DNA of 64,000 nt. It comes from Symsagittifera roscoffensis (Eukaryota > Xenacoelomorpha > Acoela > Convolutidae). Positions 44,746-55,684 of this stretch are shown here, in pieces (positions within the stretch are counted from its first letter, which is position 1; each line of letters starts with the position of its first letter). The stretch spans positions 6,490,647 through 6,554,646 of the forward strand of contig NC_087067.1 of NCBI RefSeq assembly GCF_963678635.1. Direction: 5' to 3'. Made by a program: the position numbers and the translations under genes. Under the pieces are notes generated by a model. The model did not search any database and was not told the origin of the DNA. It saw nothing but the letters and a program-made list of their open reading frames with translations.

Positions 44746-44813
44746 CTTGCAGAGCAACATTTATTTCTCAGCATTACATTCCATTTTTAAACCCCAGTCC
44801 CAATCAAAGCAGG

Positions 44814-44855
44814 GCCCACATGGGCGAGGGAGGGCCCACATGGGCGAGGGAAGTT
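44814..44855 (+). repeat. 20-bp direct repeat
   Basis: GCCCACATGGGCGAGGGAG occurs twice back to back just 5' (minus sense) of the RXR exon. It contains a short palindrome CCCACATGGG. Confidence 0.85.
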
Positions 44856-45227
44856 CGATTCGAACATACGTCGGATTCGAACATCGAACAAATTAATGTT
44901 GAGAGGTGTGTGCCTAGCAATGATAAACCAACGAAAACCAGATCCAAAAAAGACAGGCAACTGAAAAAAAAACGTTCACATTGCAATGCTCTTTCTCGGG
45001 GAGTGGATAAAAGATATCCAGTTAGGCTCTTTTCCACTTCCCAATATTTCGAATTTTCAATTTTCTCAATTGTTTCTCGCCTCATTTATGCTAAATGCGT
45101 GATGACACAAGGTAAAGTAAGAAGAAAAAATCTGTTCACGATAGTTTCTTTGTTCACCGCACCAATTTTCATTGAACTACGAAAACAATAAATAGTTTTC
45201 AAAATTTAAAAACCAAATATGGAAGTG

Positions 45228-45300
45228 GGTACAGAGGCAAAGAAGCTGCATTTCGCAAACACGAGCAAAAAACGCCGGAAGTAGCTTTGAAATACAAAAC
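45228..45300 (+). repeat. Decayed dispersed hairpin repeat
   Basis: 'ACAGAGGCAAAGAAGCTGCATTTCGCA' followed by 'AACACGAGCAAAAAACG'. It is a diverged head of SINE family 1. Confidence 0.5.
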
Positions 45301-46029
45301 AAGCAAAAAAACTAGAGAAATTGACATCGGATAACCTTTGAAAACTACGGACGAAGATTCCACATTTACCCGGAATTTCGAAGTCGTAAAATCGAGGCAA
45401 ACAAAAAACAGTAATCAAAACTTGCGAAAATTTAAACCATCACAAACTCTAACAAGTCGTTTTTTTATTGGGGTTGAGACAAAAAAACTAATCGAACGCG
45501 TAGAGTTACTACATTAGGCAGAATTGACAACAATTTAAAAAAAACACCCGCTTCCTCATTTTTTGCAGCACAACTTTACTTTTTTCTTAAAAAACATTTT
45601 GCCAAGGAAGCGCTAAAAGCTTTCAAACCAAGTTTGCTGACGTGAAATTAGGATTCTCGAAATTAGGATTCTCGAAAAAACACCGTAAGACCTAATCGCT
45701 TGCTTTATTTGCCCGAATTTAGACTTAAAATTTCAAACCACGACTACAAAAATTTTAATAGAATACATCACGCGACCCATTCCGATTGCTATTTGTTGTA
45801 ACTGATTGAAATGGAAAACAAATTAGGCCTGCTCACTCAATTAAATCGCTTGAAGTTAGACAAAAAAATTATTACCGTTTTTTTTTCAACAGTAAAAAAA
45901 ACATTTTTTGAAACTTTTCAAAAGTCGTTTGAATCAAAAGCGATTAAACATGATACATTACTGGTTCTATTTCGATGAAAAATTCATGCGCATAGCTTTA
46001 CAAACAAAAACATAGGCAACATATTTTTG

Positions 46030-47480
46030 GAAAAGAGTAAATGAACGCAAAGAATCAGAAAAAAACTTACTTTTAGAAAAATCTCTTTCGAATTTTAAAA
46101 AAGAAGATGCCAGTTAAGCTCTTTGAATTTCTACAACAGTTCATGATTGGTCTTTTTCTGATTGAATTAACCCAATTTGAGAAAATTAGATTGATAGGTA
46201 ATTTTTCTTTATTCGGCTGAGAAATCTGGAAAGATAAACTCTCGCAACTAGAAGACAGTTCATGATTGGTCTTTTTCTGATTGAATTAACCCAATTTGAG
46301 AAAACTAGATTGATAGGTAATTTTTCTTTATTCGGCTGAGAAATCTGGAAAGATAAACTCTCGCAACTGATATCGTCTTCTAGTACTTTCGCAACTAGAA
46401 GACGATATCAATTTTCGTGACCTTTACACTTTCGCTGTTCGATCCTGGAGTTTGCCTTTATTTTAGAAAAGAATTGAACTGAGAATAATTAGAAATCAAA
46501 ATAGAGCCGCGTAAAATCAAATTAGAGCGTGAAAAAAATAATGAACTTTTCAAGGAAATAAAAAACTGAAAACAAATCATCAGCACCCATATAACAGTCT
46601 GAACTACGTTTATTAACTCTCAAACAGCCAACATACTGTTGTAAAAGAGTCAATGAATGCACCAAACAGAAAAAAAACTTGCTTATTCTTTGGAATTCAA
46701 GAACAATTTGCGATTGACTCTTTTTTGATAAAGCATTTCAGAAAACGGGGTTAAAAGGTAACTTTTTTTCCGATGGGAACTGAAATCCATTTTCGAAATA
46801 CAGTCGATCGCATTTTCGAGACTTTTACACTTTCGCTGTTCGGTCCTGGAGTTTGCCTTTATTGAAAAAACGAATTGAAATGAACTTTAAAAGAAATAAA
46901 ACAGAACAGCGTAAAATTAAATTTAGGCGTGAAAACATAGCCAACTGACAGTTGGAAAAAAATAGAACGCAAGGAAACTGAAAAAAAACCGACCTGTTTT
47001 TTCAAAAAAATCTTGAATTTTTGAATTTCGAGTAAAAAGTTGGATGGCCTTAAGCCTCTATGAATTTGTAGAACAATTTACGATGGACACTTTTTAAATA
47101 TAAAGTAACCCAATTTGAGAAAACTGGATCAATAGGTAAAACTTTTATTCCGCTAGGAAATCTGATAATTAATTTCCATTTACGAAATTAGAATTCGATC
47201 ACGTTTTTCGTCACCTTCACTATTTTGCTGCTCGATAATGGAGTTTGCCTTCCTTTTAAAAATAGAAATGCACTGAACTTAAATTAAAATCACAAGTCAA
47301 ACTGCGAAAAATCAAAATTGAGCTCGAACAAATTTAAAAAAAAAATCAGCAAGACCTTCATAAGAGTACTCACTACGCTCATTACTCTTAAAAATTGTGA
47401 GAAATTTTCCTGAAGAAATAACGAACAAAAAATCACCAAGGCTTATATGAGAAAATTCACTACGTTCATGACTCAGAAAA
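46030..47480 (+). repeat. Repeat family D, cluster of three to four copies
   Basis: Successive copies begin near 46030, 46640 and 46930, with a partial one near 47400. Each has 'CCCAATTTGAGAAAA', 'CGAGACTTTTACACTTTCGC' or a relative, and a 'TATATAAGAGT' or 'CATAAGAGTACTCA' end. A 119-bp segment of the first copy (46139-46257) is duplicated directly behind itself. Confidence 0.75.
46368..46410. repeat. Perfect 17-bp inverted repeat with 9-nt loop
   Basis: TGATATCGTCTTCTAGT (46368-46384), loop ACTTTCGCA, then ACTAGAAGACGATATCA (46394-46410). It lies just behind the 119-bp duplication and looks like a fold-back replication product. Confidence 0.95.
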
Positions 47481-47519
47481 AAACTAAAACACAACCGAAG
47501 ACCAAATCCATCCCAATTT

Positions 47520-47590
47520 TCTTAACAACAAGGATAGCCGGATGCTGTGCAAGTGACAGAGAATATTTCAACCACGTTAACCTGAAGCGT
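47520..47590 (+). repeat. Family B module
   Basis: 'CAACAAGGATAGCCGGATGC' then 'TGTGCAAGTGACAGAGAAT'. Copies of this end occur near 12525, 26395, 36065, 58883 and 59815. Confidence 0.7.
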
Positions 47591-48052
47591 GGCTGAGAAA
47601 ATGTGAAATGAATGTACGGAAAATTGAGACGACTAGAATTGAGACGATCAGGTACACAAGACCAGCAACTGAAAATAAGGAAAAAACTAGCAGTGCCAGA
47701 TGTCTCAATTAGATGATAATTTGCAGCCATTTGGCAACTATAGCTGAAATAACTTTAAAATGCATTTTAAACTGGATAGGAGGTTTATTCTTTAACTCAC
47801 TTCTCCTCGTAAACTACTTTGAAAAGCGAACAACTCAAACCCATTCTTCTCGATACTGACAACTTTTTTCAATTTTCTAGCTCGGAATCCGAATCTCGTC
47901 TAATAGCGCTTTATCACGATACAGACTTGACCCCCGAAGTGCTTTCCTGGAATTATTTGTAATTGGTCAGAAGAAAGATCAAACCTACGCTTTAGTTCTA
48001 TCATTATATCTGGCGAAAAATGTTGGGTTTTTGACGAGAAAGAGGGATTCAC

Positions 48053-48200
48053 CTGGTCTCTCCGCCTCTCGATCTCCAACTTCAGATCCTCGGCCAGGTT
48101 CTCACTCTCGGGATTGAACAAGATGACCGCTTTCAAGCAGCCAACTTCGGCCTTGTCTGCAATAATCGAGTCCAGCTGAGACTTAAGTTCCAATGTCAAT
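48053..48200 (-). CDS. RXR-like nuclear receptor, ligand-domain exon (helix 7-8, 49 codons)
   Basis: Acceptor gtttgtctgtttaag (phase 2) and donor GACCAG|gtgaat (phase 0). The peptide LTLELKSQLDSIIADKAEVG followed by CLKAVILFNPESENL matches RXR '[35 protein letters not shown]' almost position for position. KAEVGCLKAVILFNP is the most diagnostic stretch of the ligand domain here. Confidence 0.95.
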
Positions 48201-48681
48201 CTTAAACAGACAAACGGCGTTACCATCGTCATCATTATCATATTTAGCATCAGCGCCAACAATTCAGTATTATCAAGCCTTAATTTATTCAAAAGGTGTA
48301 TAAAACTTCACAGCCAAAATATCAATTTTCAGTCAGTTCGTATAGATCAGACAATCAGGGCAATTATTACTCGGTAAATGAAAAATTAGCTTTGAAATTA
48401 CGAAGGCAAATTTGAACTAATACAATCAAATCAACTTTGATTCAAAAGTTTCAACAAACATTAGCGAAAAACATAAAGCCGCATAAGTGTCGATGAACTC
48501 AAAGAAAACTAAAAAAAACTATGATTTGAACCTTCAAAAAACGAAGTCAAACCGTAAAAATATAAATTAGAGCGTTTAAAACTTCAAGAGTTTCTTTCAA
48601 AAAAAATAATTATCTTACTTTCTTCCATCAAATCAACAAAAAATGAGCTCAAATTTCTGATGGATCTTCTCCTGAACTTAC

Positions 48682-48778
48682 CTTCGGATCCTGGCAGCAT
48701 CTGACACGTGTGATGCTATAGCTCCAATATTTCCTTTTTTGTTGAAGATTAAACTCATGATGAAAAGCTGAGAGAAAG
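48682..48778 (-). CDS. RXR-like nuclear receptor, ligand-domain exon (helix 5 and beta-turn, 31 codons)
   Basis: Acceptor ctgattgtttcag (phase 1) and donor CCGAAG|gtaagt (phase 2). The peptide AFSQLFIMSLIFNKKGNIG aligns with RXR GWNELLIASFSHRSIAVKD. In that alignment four retinoid-pocket residues of human RXR-alpha change: Trp305 to Phe, Asn306 to Ser, Phe313 to Leu and Arg316 to Asn. Arg316 is the residue that holds the retinoid carboxylate. The exon is also shorter than the RXR stretch between helix 5 and helix 7. It was found by phase and alignment, being too short for a simple frame search. Confidence 0.85.
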
Positions 48779-48959
48779 CTGAAACAATCAGTGGGTCGAA
48801 TGGAGAGTTGTCAGCGTAGTAAGTTTTTTAAATAAAGCCATTTATTTTGCTTTTAGAGCTACATGTTCATGGATTTGAGAGACATGTTATGGATTTAAAA
48901 ATGGCCAAGGATTTGGTTTAAAAAATTTAGCGCGGTGTAATACAAATTAAGTGGCTCCA

Positions 48960-49090
48960 TAAATTTCAATAACAAAAAGTAGAAATAAGCCTCGAATTAG
49001 TTAAAAATCGGCTACGTCTGGGATCCGATCTGGGACCTACTGCAACCTAGAAAATTGGAGTCTCACGCACTAACAATTGAAAAAAATTCA
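48960..49090 (-). repeat. tRNA-derived SINE, family 1 (3' part)
   Basis: 'AGAAATAAGCCTCGAATTAG', 'ATCGGCTACGTCTGGGATCC' and 'GGAGTCTCACGCACTAAC' give the tRNA-like part on the minus strand without the hairpin head. Confidence 0.65.
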
Positions 49091-49439
49091 AAATCAGAAT
49101 TGGTAAATTTCAAAATAATGGCCTGTCACTTACAGTAAAAACGGTTTCAATCAAGAAAAAACCCATGCTTTCGAAATTAAGTGGATAAAAAAATAGTGCA
49201 TGCCAGATAATATTTATGAGATTAAAAATACGAAAAATGAACCGACAAAAACTAGGACGAACACCACGAATACGAAAAGAAATCAGATTTTTACAAGAAT
49301 TTTTTTATTCTCAGCTAATTACCACTTGAATGATGATAGTTCTATTTGAATTTTCAAGAAAAAGAGCATGCCAGAAATGAAACTGCCACTCCTAATAAAT
49401 TGACTGTTACGTGAACAAAGTTCATTACAGGGGGAAAAA

Positions 49440-49850
49440 GTCTAGTACCCGATTGGAATACCCTTGCTGATCGCAAGAGTAACACAGAGGCGAAGCTGCG
49501 CTTCGATAACACTAGCGAGCACACAACAAAAAGCAGCTCTAGAGTTCTAAAAAGTGTAATAAGAAAAAGTAAAAATAAGCTTCGAATCAGTAAAAATTCG
49601 GCGAAGTCTCGGACTCGAACCTACGACCTAGAAACTATTGAGTCTTACGCTCTTACCACTCAGGCATGGATGCTTAGTCCAATACAAACACCAGCCAAAA
49701 ACAAAGCCGAGAACAGTTGCTATGAAATTTCCAATGCTACAGATCATAATTATAGCAAAAAGACACGCAAGTGAAGAACACTTTTATTTGCGAGTTAGGT
49801 TAGAAAAAAAAAGTTTCGTACTAAAACACTAGCTGCTCGCTAGCGTAATT
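49440..49850 (-). repeat. tRNA-derived SINE, family 1, full length, with an adjoining tail hairpin
   Basis: A tail-type sequence 'AGTACCCGATTGGAATACCC' with CTTGC…GCAAG comes first. Then hairpin GCGAAGC-TGC-GCTTCG, 'AGCAGCTCTAGAGTTC', the minus-strand tRNA part (GCCTGAGTGGTAAGAGCG; GTAGGTTCGAGTCCGAGAC), and the trailing 'TGCTATGAAATTTCCAATGC'. It lies in the RXR intron. Confidence 0.8.
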
Positions 49851-49907
49851 ACTCTTATATCTACGAAAACCATAGCTGCTGGAATTTTTGCATAGGATAG
49901 TACTGAC

Positions 49908-50198
49908 CTGAGACCAAGAGGGGTGTTTTGACGTCATCCGGGAGGTCGACAAAACTTGGTATTTTCATTGCCCACTCTACTGTGTCTCGGAGTGAGTCAT
50001 CAATAAAAACACTGAAAGTGAGCAGATTGCTGTCTACATTGTTTCCCATTGAGTCTGGCAGCTGTTTTGAATCTTCTGTGAGTTCCTTCTCGGCCGCGAT
50101 CAGTCTGTCAATGAGAAGCCGGAACCTCTGCTTATTTGTCTCTTCCTCCGGTTGGACGAAATTACTCCCATGTGACTTTCTTCTTTCCTCTTGCACGG
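49908..50198 (-). CDS. RXR-like nuclear receptor, hinge and helix 1-3 exon (96 codons)
   Basis: Acceptor taaatgtaattttag (phase 1) and donor GTCTCAG|gtcagt (phase 1). The exon opens AVQEERRKSHGS, the RXR 'AVQEERQRGKDR' T-box continuation. Next is helix 1 (RLLIDRLIAAEKEL), a linker, and helix 3 with TVEWAMKIPSFVDLPDDVK, matching 'LVEWAKRIPHFSELPLDDQ'. Trp282 of the signature is kept, but the coactivator-clamp Lys284 aligns with Met and the next residue is Lys. The exon ends in PLLVS where RXR has ILLRAG. Confidence 0.95.
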
Positions 50199-50939
50199 CT
50201 AAAATTACATTTACAACCTTCTCTGTAACTGTATCACACCATCATTTTGAAATTTGTCATTAAAGTTCCGAGTCGTCAAAAGGACAAAAACTTGAATCGG
50301 AACAGTATATATTTCGGATCCTTTTAGCTATTTCCCCTTTTTTGCAAGGCGGGGAGAAATTCTTTTCTAGGTACAAAATTAACATGGCTTAACCATATAA
50401 TTATTTCTTTGTAGGGCTGGCATATCGTAACCAGGCACGCTAAAGGGACCCTATATTTAAGTATATTAATAATTTTATGAAACTCATTGATTGAAGAGCC
50501 AACCAAAAATTGAGATATCGACAAAAATATCCGACAGACGGTAGAAAAAAATAAATCATTATTTTCTTTTAGAGCAAACTTCAGTTTTTGAGTTCAAATA
50601 AAAAATATATCGCCTTAACGCTCTTTCCATTTCAAAACTTTTATGATTGAGTTCTTGAACCATCATAAAAATTCGGAGCTTAGCAACACTAAATATAAAC
50701 GCAAGCATAGCATTGCAAATTAGCTTATAGAGAACGAGACGGAAAAAAATTGTAAACAACTACCACTAACACATCTATAAAACTTTTCTCTCGACTGATG
50801 TTCAACTTCAGGAACGCAGTCGAGAAATGCAATCATCAGCTTTAAATTAGCATTAATTATCGCTCAGCCAGCATCCACTAAGCCGAAAAAACTTCGGTAG
50901 ACTACCGTTCAGAAGAAAATAAAAAACATGCCATCGGAG

Positions 50940-51210
50940 AGTTTGAAGCGTCAACGAAAGCAGTTAACAGAAAAAACTTAGTTTTTTGAAAAAATCTCAA
51001 CTTGCGAATTCCAAAGAAAAAAATAGAAGCTCGCTAAATTTCTAGAACAATTTGAGATTGACTTTTTATTTGATAAACGCAACCCACAAAAAATTTTCCA
51101 CTGGGAAACAGAATTTAATCCACTTTCGAAACAAGAGGTCGATCACGTTTTTCGTGACCTTTACACTTTTGCTTTTCGATAGTGGAGTTTGCCTTCCCTG
51201 TAACAAAATA
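50940..51210 (+). repeat. Repeat family D, copy
   Basis: Runs from 'GAGAGTTTGAAGCGTC' through 'AGGTCGATCACGTTTTTCGT' to 'AGTGGAGTTTGCCTTCCC'. Confidence 0.7.
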
Positions 51211-51496
51211 CCTATAAAAAAGATTATCTTAATGATTATCTTAAATGATGATCTTAAAAATAATTTATTACTTATAATTTATCATATTCCATAACTAACT
51301 TTGATATTATTTTCAGTAAAAATTGAGTGTCCGCAGTCAGGCCGCTTTTAGATAGCACATAATATAGTTGACCACAAATCGTTTTGCCAGTATCAGTGAT
51401 CAGTGAACAAAGTAAAAGCCAAAGCGGTACGGTAGCATTTGTTCTAAGTCGGAACAAATTGTTCAATATGCTCAATCATACAATTTATTTAGTCAT

Positions 51497-51534
51497 GCAC
51501 AGAGGCGGGAGCTATACACCACTTGCGATACAAC
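51497..51534 (+). repeat. Hairpin repeat, left half, split by the LTR element
   Basis: 'ACAGAGGCGGGAGC…CACCACTTGCGATACAAC' is the left half of a 'CACCACTTGCGATACA' repeat. Its continuation (AACATAAAAAAAACTCAAG) resumes at 52441 after the LTR element. Confidence 0.8.
51530..51534 (+). repeat. Left target-site duplication (ACAAC)
   Basis: ACAAC immediately before the LTR terminus TGTGATGTTCC. The same five bases follow the other end of the element at 52441-52445. Confidence 0.9.
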
Positions 51535-51794
51535 TGTGATGTTCCAATGCTAGGGGTGTTAGTTTGTAATAAAACAGAAGAGTAATAAATTTTAATTTAA
51601 CTCTTGGTGAAACTTTGGTTTTGTTTAGAGATCATGTTCATCTTTTCATATCTCTCTTCAGATTGCAAACGTCCAAATGACTGTTGCGTTCGGCCAGCAT
51701 GAATGGCCTTGAATAATACTAACAATACATAACAGAATATTAATACCACTTATTGGCCAAGGTTACTGTGGCAACAGTACTACACCGTACCACA
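51535..51794 (-). mobile_element. 3' LTR of a Ty3/Gypsy-type element (complete, 260 bp)
   Basis: In element sense (minus strand) it starts TGTGGTACGGTGTAGTACTG and ends CATTGGAACATCACA, so the termini are TGTG…CACA as expected. A purine run CTCAGGGGAA lies directly before its start and can serve as the polypurine tract. It shares 130 bp with the partial LTR at 52311-52440 with a single mismatch, so the two are young copies of the same LTR. Confidence 0.9.
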
Positions 51795-51895
51795 TTCCCC
51801 TGAGGACAACAAAATTTTATATAATACCTTATAAAATTTTATAATCAATATATATGAGTTTGTATCTCAGTTTACTAAGTTGTTTAATGTTTGAT

Positions 51896-52308
51896 TCAGT
51901 TTCCTTTGTTATTTTTCTTTACTTCCGCTTTGTTTCTCGCAGCGCTCCACGACCCAGAATCGTCCAATGATGTAGCCCCAAATTTCCGTTTGAATAGGTG
52001 TCTCTCTAATAGGTTGAACGTGTTGTTTTCCGGCGTTGTTTCTTTGTTGTTGAGTTTTAAGTTCGCTAATCTCGTTCTGTAGGCCTCTAGTGCTGCCAAA
52101 TTTATCTCCGTGACATCGTCCTCACAACTAATAAGTTTGACCGAATGGGATACTGGGCTACCATATCTCTTTGGCCCCTGGTTCTTCGTTTGTCTATTAC
52201 TCCTTCTAACTGTCGTTTCCTCCTCTTCTTTATCCGACTCGTCAGAAAACCCTGGTGGGGGAAAAATATCGGCTGGTCCTGCTTGTTGAGTTAGTAATTT
52301 TTCCGCTA
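51896..52308 (-). pseudogene. C-terminal pol fragment of the LTR element
   Basis: An open frame runs from the deletion junction to TGA at 51896 (about 137 codons). It contains an acidic segment, then RRSNRQTKNQGPKRYGS, the basic 'RRSxRxxKxPKRYG' pattern typical of the integrase tail in Ty3/Gypsy polyproteins. A hydrophilic C-terminal extension of about 90 residues follows, including NLERHLFKRKF-like sequence. The upstream domains are deleted, so it is a remnant. Confidence 0.7.
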
Positions 52309-52310
52309 TT

Positions 52311-52440
52311 GCAAACGTCCAAATGACTGTTGCGTTCGGCCAGCATGAATGGCCTTGAATAATACTAACAATACATAACAGAATATTAATACAACTTATT
52401 GGCCAAGGTTACTGTGGCAACAGTACTACACCGTACCACA
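52311..52440 (-). mobile_element. Partial 5' LTR (130 bp)
   Basis: Matches 51665-51794 with one difference in 130 positions (near 52393, A versus C). Only the first 130 bp of the LTR in element sense survive. Confidence 0.9.
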
Positions 52441-52445
52441 ACAAC
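52441..52445 (+). repeat. Right target-site duplication (ACAAC)
   Basis: ACAAC directly follows the LTR terminus CCACA, and the interrupted repeat then continues AACATAAAA. See the left duplication at 51530. Confidence 0.9.
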
Positions 52446-52739
52446 AAACATAAAAAAAACTCAAGTCGACAAAAAAATTAATGTTGAAAAAATCTAGGTG
52501 AACCAAAATTTTCTTATGTCTAGATAAAAATCAATTAGCGGCCCAGCTAAAGCTTGAGGGGTTTGTTTGATATTGAATCAATTTGCTATACTGAGGCGGC
52601 ACAAAAATGTGATTTCAAAAATTTGACAGTGTGACCTCAATTGTTTCTTCAAAATAATTTAGTAGAAGAAAAATTCGAGATAATCAATTTCCCAAAAAGA
52701 TAACACTTATCTAACAAAAAATTAGGAGCCGCTCTTCTC

Positions 52740-53440
52740 AAGGAAGCATTATCGCAACAGGTTCTTTCAATTTAACGTTTCATCTCCGGCTTGAATTTCT
52801 AATTTGTAAATTAAAAAAGTTTCTAAAAAAACGGTCAAAAGGATTTCCAAAATCCCTGATTTTTTCTTACTAAGAGAAAGTTTTAGCCTTTCAAGCAGAA
52901 ACGATTCCCAAAACCAAGTTTCTCGATTAAATACAACCTGAGAAACGGCACGACAGTTTTCAAGTGAAGTCGAAAAAGTTTGCAAAAAAATGTCAAAGTT
53001 TCGAAACTTCGACTTGCTTGAGGGCCATAACTTGTTTTCTTAGACAAACTGGGCCTAGCCAGATATAAAGGTAGGCTTCCAACAACCTGTTGTTTCGATT
53101 AAACCTATTATAACAAAATTGGCACGATAGTTAGCGAAAGAAGTCCAAAAAACGGTCAACTAATCAAATATTTGATACTTCCGATGTTATAAAAAATAGG
53201 GCGTATTCGCTTATCCAGAAGGGATTCACTCAACCTGCAATTTCGATTGAACACAAAATCTCATATTTGGAAGGTTAGTTCTCGAGAATTGTCTAAAACT
53301 TTTTTTTTTAAAAACGGTAAAAAAGACCTTTTCCGTTGGCCGCAAGTTGTGGTGTCAGAAAAATTTGGGAGTAGTCGCAGTATAAGCAAATGAGCTTTCC
53401 AAAACCCGATCTTTGAATTGAACTTAAAATTTCTGAATTG
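52740..53440 (+). repeat. Diverged tandem repeat, about 170 bp, three to four units
   Basis: 'TTTCTCGATTAAATACAACC', 'TTGTTTCGATTAAACC' and 'AATTTCGATTGAACACAAA' recur near 52920, 53093 and 53243, each followed by a 'GGCACGAcAGTTttC'-like phrase and a poly-A rich segment. Homology is visible but weak. Confidence 0.55.
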
Positions 53441-53491
53441 AACCCAAAGGAAATACAAAGTCAGAGTCAGTAAAATAACAAATTGTAAGAG

Positions 53492-54020
53492 TAAACACAG
53501 AGGCGAAGCTGAGCTCCGCACCACTTGCGATATGAATATGAAAATCAAACGGAAAAAAAATTCAGAAAAGTTGTTTATATCAATAAAAATTGCTGCAAAA
53601 GCCCAAAATATCCGGAAAAAAATTGGCTGCACCATAAAAAAAACTTAACAGAATGCTTTGGGAATGCTATAAAAAGCCAAATTTTCAAAAAAAAAAATAG
53701 TCCTTTCTGCGAAACTAAGCAGACAAAAATAAGCAGACAGACCATCCAAATTGGCCAAAACTTTCTACTTGCAAGAAAAACAAGTCTAAACTTGAATCAA
53801 ACTCCCGGGCTTTGTCGGCTCAAGCATGGGGGTTACAGCAACTTTGTATAAAGCTGAAGCATCGAGCTTCGGGAACTAGGCCGACAAAAAACAGACGGAC
53901 GATAATCCGAAAGAGCAAAAAAACTCTAATTTGCAAAAAACGCCCCGCCGGATTCAAACCGCAAATCTTTGCCGTCTCAAGCAGTTGTTTTACCTCTATG
54001 CCAGGTGCGCCGGATGGTTG
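53492..54020 (+). repeat. Hairpin repeat joined to tRNA-derived SINE family 2
   Basis: The head 'ACACAGAGGCGAAGCTGAGC' with 'CACCACTTGCGATA' is followed by decayed sequence and, near 53940-54015, a family 2 tRNA part (minus strand: GGCATAGAGGTAAAACAACT, then GCGGTTTGAATCCGGCGGGG). Confidence 0.65.
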
Positions 54021-54379
54021 ATTGGATTTAAATTTATATTTAACAGGCGGTAACAAAACCGAAAAAATCTAAGCAGAAACCCTTCAAACCGAAAAGAAAA
54101 TCAGAAAAATTCTTCATTATAAAAAAATGCCAAGTCCCTTTTCACCTCACAGCTCTCACGCGCACAAAATCTTTTTCGGGCGTAATGACGCAGTAAAGTT
54201 GATATTAATTTTATTAAGCCGATAAAAAGACGAAAAAATTGAAAAAGGGAAATTGTAACAAATCGAGCTGGTAAAATTACCACCAATGTAAAAGCGAATT
54301 CCGATTCAGCCCGATTTTCAAAATGCTTAAAATAAATGCAGTTAAAATTGTTTACAGCTAAAATAAACTGTTCTTAGAT

Positions 54380-54985
54380 GTGGTAACTAAGTCGACAACA
54401 CATAAACAGACAAATGAAAGGCCGATTTTTTTTTGAAACGGAACAATTACCGTTTGAAAAAAAAAACTGGTCCTGGTCAGATTCGAACCATGGACATTTG
54501 CCGTCCCAGGCGAATTCGTTACACCCGGCTAAATGCGCAAGAGACCACAAAAGTTGAATTCATTATGTGCCATGGTACCACCAGTTTAATGACTCCTGTG
54601 GACATAAATGTTTACTGGAAAAATAAGTCAAGTACCCGATTGCAATTCCCTTGCTATCGCTAGGGTAAAAACACTAAAAGCAACTTTAAAGAAATATGCG
54701 CGCTGCAAAAAAAATGATTTCAAGATGTGCCAACTAAGTCGACAACAGATAGGCAGACAAATAATTGGCCGAAAATTTTATTTACCCGAATATTTCCCCT
54801 TACCTACAGGGGCATATTCGTTACCTACAGGCTAAGCTGGCCGGCAACGCATAGAAGTTTGATTTCGTTATGAACCAAGATACACGAGATTCAAATGATT
54901 CTGTTAAACAAGTTGTTAACTACAACAAAAATCTATATTCCAGTTTGATATTGCTTGCTAATGGCAAGCATAACAATATGATTGT
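54380..54985 (-). repeat. tRNA-derived SINE family 2, two consecutive copies with tails
   Basis: Copy one has 'AACTAAGTCGACAACACATA', tRNA part (minus: TTAGCCGGGTGTAACGAATT; CATGGTTCGAATCTGACC) and tail 'CCCTTGCTATCGCTAGGG'. Copy two starts near 54700 with 'AACTAAGTCGACAACAGATA' and ends near 54975 with GCTTGC-TAATG-GCAAGC, where both stem ends have changed together. These are the clearest family 2 copies. Confidence 0.75.
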
Positions 54986-54989
54986 TGAC

Positions 54990-55684
54990 TTTAACCTGTT
55001 AGACAAAAAAAATTATGGGATCAGAAAAGCTTATTGAATTTTTTCTCCGGTGCTGAGCTTCTCTACGATTTAAATGTAACCTCATATACAAGGATGCACT
55101 ATCAATTAAACGCATTGCAAGCTATGGTAGTGCAATTATAGCCAACTAGACAGGTTGTGGCGGACTTTAAGCAAGCAAATAAAGATCTCAACCTTCTATA
55201 TTTACACCTTTTCCTGGCTTTCTGGGAGTTTTAGATGATAACCAATTTGTTGCACGTCGCTTCTTCTAACTTGAACGAAGTTACTTGAAACGATTTGCAT
55301 TCTTATAAGCTTGTGTATGAAAGATCCAAATACAATCTGGACTAACAGAAGCAAGCTATGAATCCAAACTCACTTAGTTCTACTTTTCAAAAAAGGAACA
55401 TATGAAGAGGCACACCGAAGTATTTTAAACATGTCTCTTATTATTAGATTGTTTCCTGGCGCAGACAAGTTTAGGATAATTAAAAGCACCCGACTTGTTA
55501 TATCAAGATCTCAATTTTAATGTCAATTTCAGGAGAATACTGAACATAATCCTGTTCAAGAAAACCATTTCTTATTAACATCTTTGTTCTTGAGTCTATA
55601 TGATATATTTATACATTATAACCACAACCACCACACTTAGATACCAGACGAGAGAAAATCATAGAAAAAAAAGAGAATAGGAAC
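54990..55684. other. RXR intron, no feature recognised
   Basis: Unique-looking AT-rich sequence just 3' of the zinc-finger exon. No exon, RNA or repeat copy is supported. Confidence 0.5.

Larger units (their letters stand above)
51535..52440 (-). mobile_element. Internally deleted LTR retrotransposon (906 bp)
   Basis: The structure in element sense is: partial 5' LTR (130 bp), the end of pol (about 410 bp), a short untranslated stretch with a purine tract, then the complete 3' LTR. The primer-binding site, gag, protease, reverse transcriptase and most of integrase are missing. The junction at about 52308-52311 shares ATT on both sides, consistent with a microhomology deletion. Both ends are flanked by ACAAC, and the target is a SINE-like repeat. 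The copy cannot move by itself. The LTRs would still allow expression or recombination. Confidence 0.9.
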
